From positions 100,736 through 164,735 of the forward strand of contig NZ_UPPP01000133.1 in the NCBI RefSeq assembly GCF_900476375.1: a stretch of 64,000 nucleotides of DNA, in the 5' to 3' direction. The DNA is from Allolucifera butyrica. GTDB lineage: Bacteria; Bacillota; Negativicutes; Sporomusales; UPPP01. Below the pieces are notes generated by a model. It worked only from the letters and a program-made list of their open reading frames with translations, was not told the origin of the DNA and did not search any database. The position numbers and the translations under genes were made by a program. Positions 50,304 to 59,172 of this stretch are shown here, one piece after another; within the stretch, counting starts at the first letter, position 1; each line of letters opens with the position of its first letter.

Positions 50304-52019
50304 CTAAACTTGAAATTTACCGACTGCTTCCCGGAGGTCCATTGCCAGTTTTGCCAGCGCCTGGCTTGATGCAGCGATTTCCTCCATGGAGGCCGATTGT
50401 TCTTCTGTTGCCGCCGAGACTGTCTGGGTCTCTCCCGACGCCTTTTTGCTGAGTTCATCAATTCGCTTTACCGACCCGACAATCTGCTGGCTGCCGGCAG
50501 CCATCTGCTCAATGGCGGCGGAAATTTCATTGATTTGTCCGGATACCTGCTTTACCAGCGCCGTGATCTCCCGGAAAGCTTGTCCGGAGATGGTTACGAC
50601 TTCCGTTCCTATTTTTACATCTCGCGTGCCGTCATTCATCGCCGTAACCGCTCTATTGGTATCGCCCTGAATTTCACTAATCAGGTCCGCAATCTGTTTC
50701 GCCGCCTCCTGGGACTGTTCAGCCAATTTACGCACTTCATCCGCCACTACGGCAAAACCGCGCCCCTGTTCTCCGGCCCGGGCGGCTTCAATGGCGGCAT
50801 TCAGAGCTAATAAATTAGTCTGACCGGCAATACCGGCAATGGTATCTACAATCCGGCCTATCTCATTCGACCGTTCGCCGAGTTTGGCTACAATCCCGGC
50901 GGAAGCCGTTACAGTCTGCTCGATATGGCTCATTTGGCTTACCGCTTTATCAATCGACCGGTTCCCTTCATTGGCTTTATTCGCTGCTTGCCCTGATTGT
51001 TTGGCTACGTCCTGGGCGTTAGCGGCAATTTGCTGAATACTGGCCGACATCTGCTGTATTATAGCGGAAGTATCGTTTACCGCAGCCGACTGATCCGCCA
51101 TCCCGTGAGCTACATCCGTAATGGAACCCGCCACCTGGCCGGCGGCCTGAGCCGACTGGTCGGCACTGGCCGTTAACTCTTCCGAAGAAGCAGCCACTTG
51201 CTCGGTAGAAACATTAATCTGCTTTAGCAGCGCGCGGATACTGTTTCGCATGTCTACCAGCGCATCCGCCACTTGACCAATCTCATCCTTTCGCCTTACC
51301 TTGCGCGGTTTATCCCGGAAGTCCCCGGCGGCAAATTCTTTACATGCCGATACCATTGTAGTTAATGGTCTGGTTATGCTTCCCGTAACAAACAATCCGC
51401 CCAATCCTAATATTACAAACGCCAGGAAAAAGATGCCTATCATGATGTATTTCGCTTTTTCGAAGGCCGTCTGGTTATCGACATCCATTTTATTGGATAA
51501 CTCCGTATAATGATTGCTAAGCTCAGTGATCTGATTTATATATTCCCGCTCCACCGGATCTACACTGGCAACATATAGTGCATAAGCTTCCGCATTTTTA
51601 TTCTGCATTGCCAGATCAATTACTTTGGTCCTGGCCTCCAGATATCTTTGCCTGGATGTTTGCACTTGAGAAAATAATTTTTTCGCCTTGGGATCTAAAG
51701 GTAACTTTCCAATTTTGTCAAGATCATCCTTTATTTTCGTCGCCCTGTCCTCAAGAATTTGCTGCAACTCTTGATTTTTACTATCATCTGTTGTAATCAT
51801 TAATTCCATGATGGCTGCATTTGATTTCTCTACAAAGGTACTTACTTCATTTAAAGTCTTGACAGGAATCAGCCGTTCGGCATACATAGCGTTCATTCGG
51901 GTATTAGACTGCTGCAAATAATAATACCCCGTATAACCAATAAAGCCCAAAGCGAGAAACGCGATCAAAGCTAACAGACCCAGTTTTCGGACTACTTTCA
52001 TGTTGTTTAAAAAATTCAA
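50304..52019 (-). CDS. Methyl-accepting chemotaxis protein
   Basis: 571 residues. Membrane segment about 13-33, a four-helix-bundle sensor (about 35-190), a second membrane segment about 191-212, HAMP, then the MCP signalling domain with the conserved hairpin tip IAGIAGQTNLLALNAAIEAARAGEQGRGFAVVADEVRKLAE (quoted only in part by position near 410-450). It senses small ligands outside the membrane and controls CheA. Its ligand is not predictable. No che genes lie in the window. Confidence 0.92.
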   Translation of the reverse strand: MNFLNNMKVVRKLGLLALIAFLALGFIGYTGYYYLQQSNTRMNAMYAERLIPVKTLNEVSTFVEKSNAAIMELMITTDDSKNQELQQILEDRATKIKDDLDKIGKLPLDPKAKKLFSQVQTSRQRYLEARTKVIDLAMQNKNAEAYALYVASVDPVEREYINQITELSNHYTELSNKMDVDNQTAFEKAKYIMIGIFFLAFVILGLGGLFVTGSITRPLTTMVSACKEFAAGDFRDKPRKVRRKDEIGQVADALVDMRNSIRALLKQINVSTEQVAASSEELTASADQSAQAAGQVAGSITDVAHGMADQSAAVNDTSAIIQQMSASIQQIAANAQDVAKQSGQAANKANEGNRSIDKAVSQMSHIEQTVTASAGIVAKLGERSNEIGRIVDTIAGIAGQTNLLALNAAIEAARAGEQGRGFAVVADEVRKLAEQSQEAAKQIADLISEIQGDTNRAVTAMNDGTRDVKIGTEVVTISGQAFREITALVKQVSGQINEISAAIEQMAAGSQQIVGSVKRIDELSKKASGETQTVSAATEEQSASMEEIAASSQALAKLAMDLREAVGKFQV

Positions 52020-52127
52020 GAAATAACTGCCCTCCTTTAAAATTTACATAATATGTACATATTATATTCTACATATTTCGATACTTTTTGACAATACGCA
52101 ACATGCGATTATTGAAAATATTTATAA

Positions 52128-52153
52128 ATAAAAACCCCCACCAAAGTGAGGGT
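52128..52153 (-). terminator. Terminator after the proline-rich protein gene
   Basis: On the minus strand CCCTCAC-TTTG-GTGGGGG followed by five T residues, 56 bases past the stop codon. Confidence 0.8.
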
Positions 52154-52208
52154 CGGAAATGCTTTGAGTTCGTTTAACCGGATCCAAAGCCTGTTTAAAT
52201 GAATCGAC

Positions 52209-52454
52209 TTATAGTCCCGGCGGCGGACCATCGGGATCCTGCGGCGGTGGCGGCGCCGGTTTGTGATGATGCCTAGGCGGGTCCGGCGGCGGCTGGGGCG
52301 GTGGATCCTGTGGCTCCGGCGGCGGAGAATCATCGCCGATGGTTACTTGCCAGCTTAAATTTGTCAAAGGGTGCTGCCCGGCCTGAGCGCTTACCGTGGA
52401 TGCAAAGCCCAGAACAAATAAGCAAAGCAGCATTACTACTATTTTTTTACTCAT
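52209..52454 (-). CDS. Small exported proline-rich protein
   Basis: 81 residues with a clear signal peptide (MSKKIVVMLLCLFVLG...VSAQA, cleavage near 24) and a C-terminal half made of Pro, Asp, Gln, His and Gly (repeats of PPP, a central HHH). ATG behind AAGGAGG. Low-complexity exported proteins of this kind may bind wall polymers or metals; no family recognised. Single gene with its own terminator. Confidence 0.7.
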   Translation of the reverse strand: MSKKIVVMLLCLFVLGFASTVSAQAGQHPLTNLSWQVTIGDDSPPPEPQDPPPQPPPDPPRHHHKPAPPPPQDPDGPPPGL

Positions 52455-52576
52455 TTACATTACCTCCTTATTTACTTAAATTGTATTGTTCTACTGTTAC
52501 AAATTTGTTACAAATTTCTAACGAAATTCTAATAAATCGCCAAAAATCCGGCAACCCAACCGGAATCTGCCGGCCC

Positions 52577-52608
52577 AAAAAGATAAGCCCTCACAGAAAT
52601 AAGGGCTA
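52577..52608 (-). terminator. Terminator after the GNAT/cyclic-nucleotide-domain gene
   Basis: On the minus strand AGCCCT-TATTTCTGTG-AGGGCT then TATCTTTTT, about 115 bases past the stop. Confidence 0.65.
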
Positions 52609-52722
52609 AATTGAAGGAGATTGTGTCTGTTTTTTATTATACTGGCATTTTGTGACAAAAATGTGACAAATCCCCCCATTTGTAGTAAAAAATTTTATCA
52701 ACGAAGATAACGAAAACCTTGC

Positions 52723-53859
52723 TTATTGGGAAACATCTTCTTCGTGCAAATTCTTCAGTATCTTATAGGCTATATCGGGATAGCTCTTTCTGAATTTCTT
52801 AAAATAATGATAAGACAAGACTAATATGTTGGCATCACTAACGGCTACAACACTGGACGGATGGGTGGTCCGATTTTCTAAACCATTGGCCCCGCAAACC
52901 TGGCCCGGCCAAATCCTGCCCTGCAAAGATGACTGTGCCATTCCGGACAACAGGATGATCAGTTCCTGGCTGGCATTGCTGCCCATGGTAATATAGTCAC
53001 CGGCATGACAATGAACAATGATGCCGCAGGAATGCAAAAATAGCTTGGCTTCCGGAACGGATAAATCTTTTAATGGTGCTATGACTTTATTAGGTATATC
53101 TCCGAGGTATTGACTAATAATAGACCACAATGTATCTGGCGAGGTAATCTGGCTATTCACGGTGGCTTTAATTTCGGCAGAAAATTCCGAATTAAACCAA
53201 TCGACGGCTTTGCTATTTTGTGATGCTCTTCTAGAAGCAATTGGAAATAAGGGAGACCCCACTGCCCGTAGATACTGAATATCATCTACCACCATTACGA
53301 AATTATTCTGTGGGCCAAGATTAGGGTCTAAACTATTATTATCAAGACGCTGATTCCCAAAATACTCGTACAGTGGAATCAGATGAAAATTGCAATTAAT
53401 AAAAGCAAACTGTACTTGATAATTGCAATATAATTCATAATGACTTGCCATAAAAAATTTAAGAATCGGTGAGCTGCGATATTCTGAAGCGATCATACCT
53501 TTTGAAATTACCGCAAAGTTAGGATCATCCTTTTTATCATAAAATGTTTTAAATTTATCCATTTGATAAATTTGTACTACATCAGGTGGGAAATCTGTTA
53601 ATTTGCCAATATTCGTTCTTGCTGTGGCAATAAGGGTCGACCCCACCTGAGCATAAAAAAGGATGGCCCATTCGTCCATTTGATCATATAAAAGCTTATT
53701 TTTCCGGTCAACTGAAATAAGATTAAAAGCTACTTCATCAGCATAAATGGTATAACGAAAGCGGTAGATTTCTCTTTTTTCTTCGGGTGTCGTGGCAATA
53801 CCAATTTTTATTGGTTCTTTGTTTTTTGCAAATGAAGCTAGGGTTACAATGCTTTTCAT
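52723..53859 (-). CDS. Acyltransferase-like (GNAT/LuxI-FeeM type) domain fused to a cyclic-nucleotide-binding domain
   Basis: 378 residues. Residues ~15-215 resemble the autoinducer-synthase/FeeM-like acyltransferase fold: REIYRFRYTIYADE near 30-44 (compare the LuxI FxxRxxxF region), ATARTNIG, and VISKGMIASEYRSS as the strand-and-helix pair. Residues ~255-375 look like a cyclic nucleotide-binding beta-roll (FLHSCGIIVHCHAGDYITMGSNASQELIILLSGMAQ), though the phosphate-binding RxS signature is not evident. It may make N-acyl amino compounds under control of a nucleotide signal. It precedes, on the same strand, nothing coregulated for certain; a histidine kinase gene lies 51 bases upstream, so the two may be cotranscribed. 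Confidence 0.7.
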   Translation of the reverse strand: MKSIVTLASFAKNKEPIKIGIATTPEEKREIYRFRYTIYADEVAFNLISVDRKNKLLYDQMDEWAILFYAQVGSTLIATARTNIGKLTDFPPDVVQIYQMDKFKTFYDKKDDPNFAVISKGMIASEYRSSPILKFFMASHYELYCNYQVQFAFINCNFHLIPLYEYFGNQRLDNNSLDPNLGPQNNFVMVVDDIQYLRAVGSPLFPIASRRASQNSKAVDWFNSEFSAEIKATVNSQITSPDTLWSIISQYLGDIPNKVIAPLKDLSVPEAKLFLHSCGIIVHCHAGDYITMGSNASQELIILLSGMAQSSLQGRIWPGQVCGANGLENRTTHPSSVVAVSDANILVLSYHYFKKFRKSYPDIAYKILKNLHEEDVSQ

Positions 53860-53910
53860 TAACTGCGCTCCTTACAATGATTATAGAAAAAAGTATATTA
53901 CCTTTTCCAC

Positions 53911-55281
53911 TTACTGATTTGCCGTATCCGGCGAAATAACCGTGGAGTAAGACGACTGAACTTGCCTATTTCTAGGAAAACAAAAGAAAAAAGTAGCTCC
54001 CTCGTTTACTTTTCCTGTAATCCAAGCCTTACCACAGTGTCTTTTTAAAATTTTTTGACATACAACAAGTCCTATACCCGTTCCTTCAAACTCATCAACA
54101 GAATGAAGTCTCTCGAAAATTTTGAAAAGTTTATAAGAATAACGCATATCAAAGCCTGCCCCATTGTCTTTTACCGAAATAATATAGTCGTTCTCATTTT
54201 CAGCCGAATCTACTTCAATAAACGCTCGTTCCCGGTTGCGGGTATATTTTAAAGCATTGGTAAGAATATTGATGACCAATATTTTTATCATAACAGGATC
54301 GCCATAGATATCAGGAAGATGCTTTATTGTGAAAACTACCTGTCTTGAAGGCTGAAGTTTCATCAATTCTTCGTAAACCTCGTAAAACAAGGATTCTAAA
54401 TTAATTAATTCTACATCCATCTCCTTTTGTGACATTCTTGAGAGTTCCAGTAAATGGTCTGTAATATTAATAACATCTGCTGATTTCTTTTGAATATGCC
54501 GGAAAAACTCTTTTCCTTTATTGTCAAATTTGTCAGAGTAGTTAAGTTCAATATGTTTAGCAAGCTGATTGATTGACAATAATGGGGATTTTAAATCATG
54601 AGCTACGGAATGACAAAAATGATTGAGTTCCTGGTTGCTTTCTTGTAAAGATTTTTTCTCATTAATTAAGTCCGCCCTCGTCTTCTCAAAATATACCAAT
54701 AACGTGCCCGAAGTAATGATGAAACGTAATATTCCACCTATAAGGCTGATCCGCCAAGGCAGTTCATTGTCATAAGAAAAAAATGGGGTTACGAACGTTA
54801 AAATACTCCAAAGAATAAAAGCGCCCCCAGTGATATACCTGCCCAACCCACATGTGTTAATATTAATAAATACTTTACCTACATAAAAAAGCATAACGGT
54901 AGCAAAGCAAGACAGCGGAGCTAGTTTATAACCTGCTGATAATTGCATAATGCCGGCTGTCATACTAAAAACAACAGCTGCCACAGCACCATATAACCAG
55001 TACTTTTTAAGAGGTTTATTAATAAAGATATTAATAGCATAAATAGTTAGGATAGCCCCGGAAAGATAAAATATTTGATAGGCGATAAAATTGGCTATTG
55101 AATTCTTCCAGTTAAAAAATCCAGAATCAAAAAGGGCAATTCGCGAAAAGAAAATAATCCAGCTGATAATCCATAACCCCATATAGCGTTCACGATAAAG
55201 AGCATAAAGATAAATATACACAAATAACATCGAAAGTGTCCCTGCAATCGCGCCAAATGTCGATAGCTCAAAATAATCCAT
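53911..55281 (-). CDS. Membrane histidine kinase with seven-helix sensor
   Basis: 456 residues. About seven membrane segments (residues 5-225) form a MASE/7TM-like sensor without a large external loop, followed by a short coiled coil and the kinase core: H box FCHSVAHDLKSPLLS near 245, N box NILTNALKYT, G1 DNGAGFD, G2 GTGIGL. Start ATG at 55281 behind AAGGAG; the frame extends upstream to 55401 without a ribosome site of similar quality. It is divergent from an AraC-type response regulator, a plausible partner, and upstream of the GNAT fusion. Confidence 0.86.
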   Translation of the reverse strand: MDYFELSTFGAIAGTLSMLFVYIYLYALYRERYMGLWIISWIIFFSRIALFDSGFFNWKNSIANFIAYQIFYLSGAILTIYAINIFINKPLKKYWLYGAVAAVVFSMTAGIMQLSAGYKLAPLSCFATVMLFYVGKVFININTCGLGRYITGGAFILWSILTFVTPFFSYDNELPWRISLIGGILRFIITSGTLLVYFEKTRADLINEKKSLQESNQELNHFCHSVAHDLKSPLLSINQLAKHIELNYSDKFDNKGKEFFRHIQKKSADVINITDHLLELSRMSQKEMDVELINLESLFYEVYEELMKLQPSRQVVFTIKHLPDIYGDPVMIKILVINILTNALKYTRNRERAFIEVDSAENENDYIISVKDNGAGFDMRYSYKLFKIFERLHSVDEFEGTGIGLVVCQKILKRHCGKAWITGKVNEGATFFFCFPRNRQVQSSYSTVISPDTANQ

Positions 55282-55497
55282 ATTACTTGGTTCTCCTTCA
55301 TAAAAGTTCATAAAATTACATTCTGATAGATAAAGGAAAGTCCTCCTAATTTGCAATAATCTGCAATTTAAAATCCAACAAAATACCTTTTTAGACAACA
55401 TCTATAGAAAAATGGAAATTTTTGTGATACATTAACTAAAAAGACTCCTATCACCTGTATAATCAGTAATGCTAATGCTGTGCTGGAGGTATACGGT

Positions 55498-56559
55498 ATG
55501 CATAAAGTTCTGATTGTCGATGATGAACCGTCTATAATCAGTATGCTTAGAGACTTTCTGGACTGGAACTCATACGGTTTTGTTGTTGAAGATGAAGCCC
55601 ATGACGGAACAGCGGCATTAAAAAAACTAGCTGCAGAACACTTTGATCTGGTAATTACTGACATAAGAATGCCCGGTATGGATGGAATCGAATTTCTAAA
55701 AGAAATTAAAAACATGAACTTAGATTGTTGTTTCATGATAATGAGTACGTATACCGACTTTGAGTATGCCCAACAAGGCATACGTCTTGGCGTATTCGAC
55801 TATATAATTAAACCGATCGATTCAGAAGTCTTAGGTGAAGTTCTGAAACGGGTCAAGAAGCATTTAGATGAAAAAGAGCTGCAAAAGTCCAGGCTTGAAG
55901 ATCATCTTAATTTTTACTGTTTGAAAAACCAGGAAAAAAAACTTACGAATCTAATATTAGCAGGCAACTATGATGTTCTTGATGAGGCAGTGCGTATCTG
56001 CCTGGAATTGGACAAGTTAACGGACCACGACTTATATAAGACAAGCCTGCTGGCGGAAGGGCTCCTTCAGAATCTAAGTGAGGAAATTGACCGGCATTTT
56101 CCCTGGCTGGCCAACTTAAAAAAACCGGCTTTCGACGATGCCTTGAATAATGCAAAGTCTCTCAGTGACCTTAAGCTGCGGTTCCTGAGCTGTATAAGCA
56201 TTATGCTGAATACAATCGTGAAGTTTGAACTGCATCATTCGAACAGTCTGGTAAAAAAGGCTTGCTGCTATGTGATGAACCATGTTGAAGAAAATATTAC
56301 CCTGGATAACCTGGAAAAAGAAATACACATTAGCAAAAATTATATCGGTAAACTATTCAAACAGAAAACAGGCTGTAATTTCGTTGATTATGTAACAAAA
56401 GTAAAAATGGAACACGCCAAATATCTTTTGGGAACCGGCGATTATAAAAATTATGAAATAAGCGAAAAGCTTGGTTATAGCACCCCGGACTACTTTTGCC
56501 GCCTGTTTAAAGAATATACGGGCCATACACCGCTCGAATTTCGAAAAATGGGTACATAA
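55498..56559 (+). CDS. YesN-type response regulator with AraC helix-turn-helix
   Basis: 353 residues: receiver domain 1-120 with phospho-acceptor Asp in LVITDIRMPGMDGIEF (near 54) and the Lys of DYIIKPID, a linker of ~130 residues, and a C-terminal AraC DNA-binding domain (HVEENITLDNLEKEIHISKNYIGKLFKQKTG by position near 255-285, then LGYSTPDYFCRLFKEYTGHTP). Start ATG at 55498 behind GGAGG. Divergent from the histidine kinase gene, its probable partner. Targets unknown. Confidence 0.9.
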   Translation: MHKVLIVDDEPSIISMLRDFLDWNSYGFVVEDEAHDGTAALKKLAAEHFDLVITDIRMPGMDGIEFLKEIKNMNLDCCFMIMSTYTDFEYAQQGIRLGVFDYIIKPIDSEVLGEVLKRVKKHLDEKELQKSRLEDHLNFYCLKNQEKKLTNLILAGNYDVLDEAVRICLELDKLTDHDLYKTSLLAEGLLQNLSEEIDRHFPWLANLKKPAFDDALNNAKSLSDLKLRFLSCISIMLNTIVKFELHHSNSLVKKACCYVMNHVEENITLDNLEKEIHISKNYIGKLFKQKTGCNFVDYVTKVKMEHAKYLLGTGDYKNYEISEKLGYSTPDYFCRLFKEYTGHTPLEFRKMGT

Positions 56560-56621
56560 TCCATAGCAGGGCTCAGGGCGCAAACAAACCAGCCTGAAAA
56601 CGATCTAAACTGAGCCAAAGC

Positions 56622-56657
56622 AGTCCGCCATATTACATGGCAGACTTCTCTTTCTTT
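56622..56657 (+). terminator. Terminator after the response regulator gene
   Basis: AGTCCGCCAT pairs with ATGGCAGACT (one mismatch), followed by a T/C-rich tail. An upstream AGGGCTCAGGGCGC motif near 56567 resembles the repeats at 13.35 and 13.53 kb. Confidence 0.6.
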
Positions 56658-56770
56658 TGCTCAAGATTGAGGTAAAATAATTGTTTTTTCCGGTTTATTT
56701 CCCGGGACGATAAATCTAAAATAAGGAAGTGTAAATATTTAACAGCGAGGAGGTCCAAAGGAAAATACAT

Positions 56771-56953
56771 ATGATACTAAGTGATAAAACGATTAATACC
56801 CAATTATTTATGCAATGGTTGCAAGTAATGGCGACAGATATGGAGCGGCATCACGGCGATCTCTATTTCGAGGGAGCGGCAAAATCCTATCATCTTACCC
56901 TTCAAATCTTGCAATCCGGCTTATTTGATAGAAAAGAAAGCGAGAATGCCTGA
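56771..56953 (+). CDS. Small 60-aa hypothetical protein
   Basis: Not recognised. Acidic/basic mixed, no signal or membrane segment (MILSDKTINTQLFMQWLQVM at the N-terminus, YFEGAAKSYHLTLQ in the middle). An AAAGGA site lies eight bases before the ATG, and a strong terminator follows within 40 bases, so it looks like an independent small gene. It may be a regulator or toxin-like small protein; no evidence distinguishes these. Confidence 0.5.
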   Translation: MILSDKTINTQLFMQWLQVMATDMERHHGDLYFEGAAKSYHLTLQILQSGLFDRKESENA

Positions 56954-56988
56954 GTTACTTTAAGCAGTTTAGTCAAATGTATTCAAGA

Positions 56989-57033
56989 AAACCCTGTTAA
57001 CACTTAATTTTTTATTCGGTGTTAACAGGGTTT
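56989..57033 (+). terminator. Terminator after the 60-aa gene
   Basis: AAACCCTGTTAACAC (56989-57003) and its exact complement (57019-57033) form a 15-bp stem; a CAATTTT tail follows. Confidence 0.8.
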
Positions 57034-57142
57034 CAATTTTCCTTACGAGCAATAGGTCTGCTGTTAACGTCTAATACCTGCAAAAAGGAATTTCCGCGCT
57101 CAAGAATGAATTATACATTTATCCTTAACAATGGAGATTAAA

Positions 57143-58144
57143 ATGAAGAAGAATATAACTAAAATACTAGTATTCATGCTGCTCTTGCTGTTTCCGTATA
57201 ACGGTTCGTTGGCTGCGGAACCGGATTGTGGCTGCGATGCCGTTAGCGGCCCCTTATACAAAGGATTTTCCCTCTCACAGGATACAGGCTATTTTGCCAG
57301 GGAATTTGATAAAAACGCGGCATCTCCCGGCCTTGATTGGACCGGCGATTCCGCCGAATGGCTTACCAATGCCAGCGCAAACGGCTGGATAATAGAGACA
57401 TCACCGGAAAAAGCCAAGGCCGGCGCCTTGATACTGGGGCAGGATTCTACCGGGGTATGGGTGGGTATCGTCCGCAATGCCGCCAATTCTACGGTTAGCT
57501 ACGAAGCCTTCAATGAACAGGATCAACCGGTTCTCTTTGTAAAAGATGTCAGCTCCCTGAGAAAATCGTTATTAGGCTACATTTATCCGGCAAAACAACC
57601 ACGGTCGGACAAAACCGCCCAGGCCATCCGCGGTAATCCGGCGGCGCCAGTTACGGTCGTCGAGTATGTTGATTTTCAGTGTCCCCATTGCGCCCGGGCA
57701 AAGCCGGTTGTGGACCAGGTCCTAAAAAAATATGGCGGCCAGGTCAAACTGGAATTAAAACACAGGCCGCTTGCCGTTCATCCTTTCGCAATACCCGCCG
57801 CCCGGACTTTTCAGGCTCTCTACAGCCTGAATACGGCCAAAGCCTGGCAATTTTACGATCTGGCTATGGCCGAACAGCCTGTTTTGAAGACAGGCGCCGC
57901 AGGACTGCAAACTTTGGTAAATAAACTTGGCCTGACCCCGGAGGAAAAAATCCGGCTCAGCGTTGATTCCGCCGACACAACGCTTTACGGAGGGATCGCC
58001 GCCGATATTGCCGAGGCAGACAGCCTGGGGCTAAAAAAAGTACCCGCTTTTTTCATTAACGGCATCCCGTTGAAGAAGGATAACTCGGTGAATGATTTTT
58101 CGCTAGTAATCGATCCTCTGCTACGGCCGGGTCGGAACAACTAA
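57143..58144 (+). CDS. Exported DsbA-like thiol-disulfide protein with N-terminal degenerate CHAP-like domain
   Basis: 333 residues. Signal peptide about 1-25. Residues ~30-145 resemble a CHAP amidase domain (LDWTGDSAEWLTNASANGW, then VWVGIVRNAANSTVSYEAFNEQD) but the catalytic Cys/His pair is not evident, so this part may be binding-only. Residues ~165-325 are a DsbA/thioredoxin-like domain with active site CPHC (VDFQCPHCARAK) and the cis-Pro in KKVPAFFING. It should act outside the membrane in thiol redox. ATG at 57143 follows GGAGAT. A single gene with a terminator. Confidence 0.78.
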   Translation: MKKNITKILVFMLLLLFPYNGSLAAEPDCGCDAVSGPLYKGFSLSQDTGYFAREFDKNAASPGLDWTGDSAEWLTNASANGWIIETSPEKAKAGALILGQDSTGVWVGIVRNAANSTVSYEAFNEQDQPVLFVKDVSSLRKSLLGYIYPAKQPRSDKTAQAIRGNPAAPVTVVEYVDFQCPHCARAKPVVDQVLKKYGGQVKLELKHRPLAVHPFAIPAARTFQALYSLNTAKAWQFYDLAMAEQPVLKTGAAGLQTLVNKLGLTPEEKIRLSVDSADTTLYGGIAADIAEADSLGLKKVPAFFINGIPLKKDNSVNDFSLVIDPLLRPGRNN

Positions 58145-58173
58145 AAAAGTAGTTTTTTGGCTATAACAATAAT

Positions 58174-58212
58174 AAAGCCCTGTGCCTTCATTCCAACTGG
58201 CGCAGGGCTTTT
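58174..58212. terminator. Terminator between the DsbA-like gene and cbiO
   Basis: AAAGCCCTGTGCC pairs with GGCGCAGGGCTTT (one G-T pair), with T-run; works for the plus-strand gene and possibly the convergent cbi operon. Confidence 0.8.
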
Positions 58213-58312
58213 AGGTATAAACGTTAAATTTCATCAGTTTTATCGTTCTCAGTAGAATTATTGTCGAATGACGCAGACTGCAAAAAGTGGTATAACAGCC
58301 TTTTCGGTCTTT

Positions 58313-59149
58313 CTAATCCGTTTCCCTTATTTGACGCATAGTTTCTCTCGCCTGCCCAATTGTCAGCGGTAAAGGCAAGGAACCTTTCATCCCGTCTTTC
58401 CTTAAAATTTCCGTCAAATGAGCAACACGCGGCAACCGGAGATTATTCTCACGAATTAAGTCAACCTCAGAAAATACTTCCCGGGTCATTCCCGAAAGCG
58501 CAATCTTTCCCTGGTTCATGACATAAATCCGGTCGGCCAATAATGGCACCATATCTACATCATGGCTCGAAAAAACTAAAGTTATATGTAAATTATGGTT
58601 GATTTCATTCAGTAATGCGATCAATTGGGCAACTCCGCGCGGGTCCAAAGCGGCAGTGGGTTCATCCAAAACCAGTACTTCCGGCCGCATGACCAAAACT
58701 GAGGCAAGGGCTACCCTTTTTTTCTCCCCGCCGCTTAAATAGCATGGGTTTTTGTCTTCGTATCCCTCAAGACCAACTACCTGTAATGCCCATTTTACGG
58801 ATTTCTCAATTGAACCGGCGGGTGCGCCTAAATTAACCAAACCATAGCTTAATTCCTGCTTAACGGTTGGAGAAAAGAGTTGATCATCCGGGTCTTGAAA
58901 AACCATTCCCACCATACGGCGTATCGTTTTATAATTTTTCTTTTCTACCGGCAGTCCATTAATTTTAACTTCCCCCGAACTTGGCGTCAGCAAACCGTTA
59001 AAAAGTTGAAAAAGAGTTGATTTCCCTGCCCCATTAGCGCCTAAAACGGCCACCCTCTCCCCGGCGGAAACTTGAAAATTAATATTTTCCAATGCTTTAT
59101 TTCCCCCAGGATATGAAAAGTTAACATTATTTAAAGAAATTGTTTCCAC
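58313..59149 (-). CDS. cbiO: Cobalt ECF transporter ATPase
   Basis: 278 residues: Walker A GANGAGKST near 36-44, signature LSGGEKKRVA near 138, Walker B VLVLDEPTAALDP, and the ECF A-component C-terminal tail. It powers the CbiMNQO cobalt importer. Fourth gene of the cbiMNQO operon behind a cobalamin riboswitch; 23 bases after cbiQ. Confidence 0.92.
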   Translation of the reverse strand: METISLNNVNFSYPGGNKALENINFQVSAGERVAVLGANGAGKSTLFQLFNGLLTPSSGEVKINGLPVEKKNYKTIRRMVGMVFQDPDDQLFSPTVKQELSYGLVNLGAPAGSIEKSVKWALQVVGLEGYEDKNPCYLSGGEKKRVALASVLVMRPEVLVLDEPTAALDPRGVAQLIALLNEINHNLHITLVFSSHDVDMVPLLADRIYVMNQGKIALSGMTREVFSEVDLIRENNLRLPRVAHLTEILRKDGMKGSLPLPLTIGQARETMRQIRETD

Positions 59150-59172
59150 ATAAGTTCCTTCTTTTCATCGAT

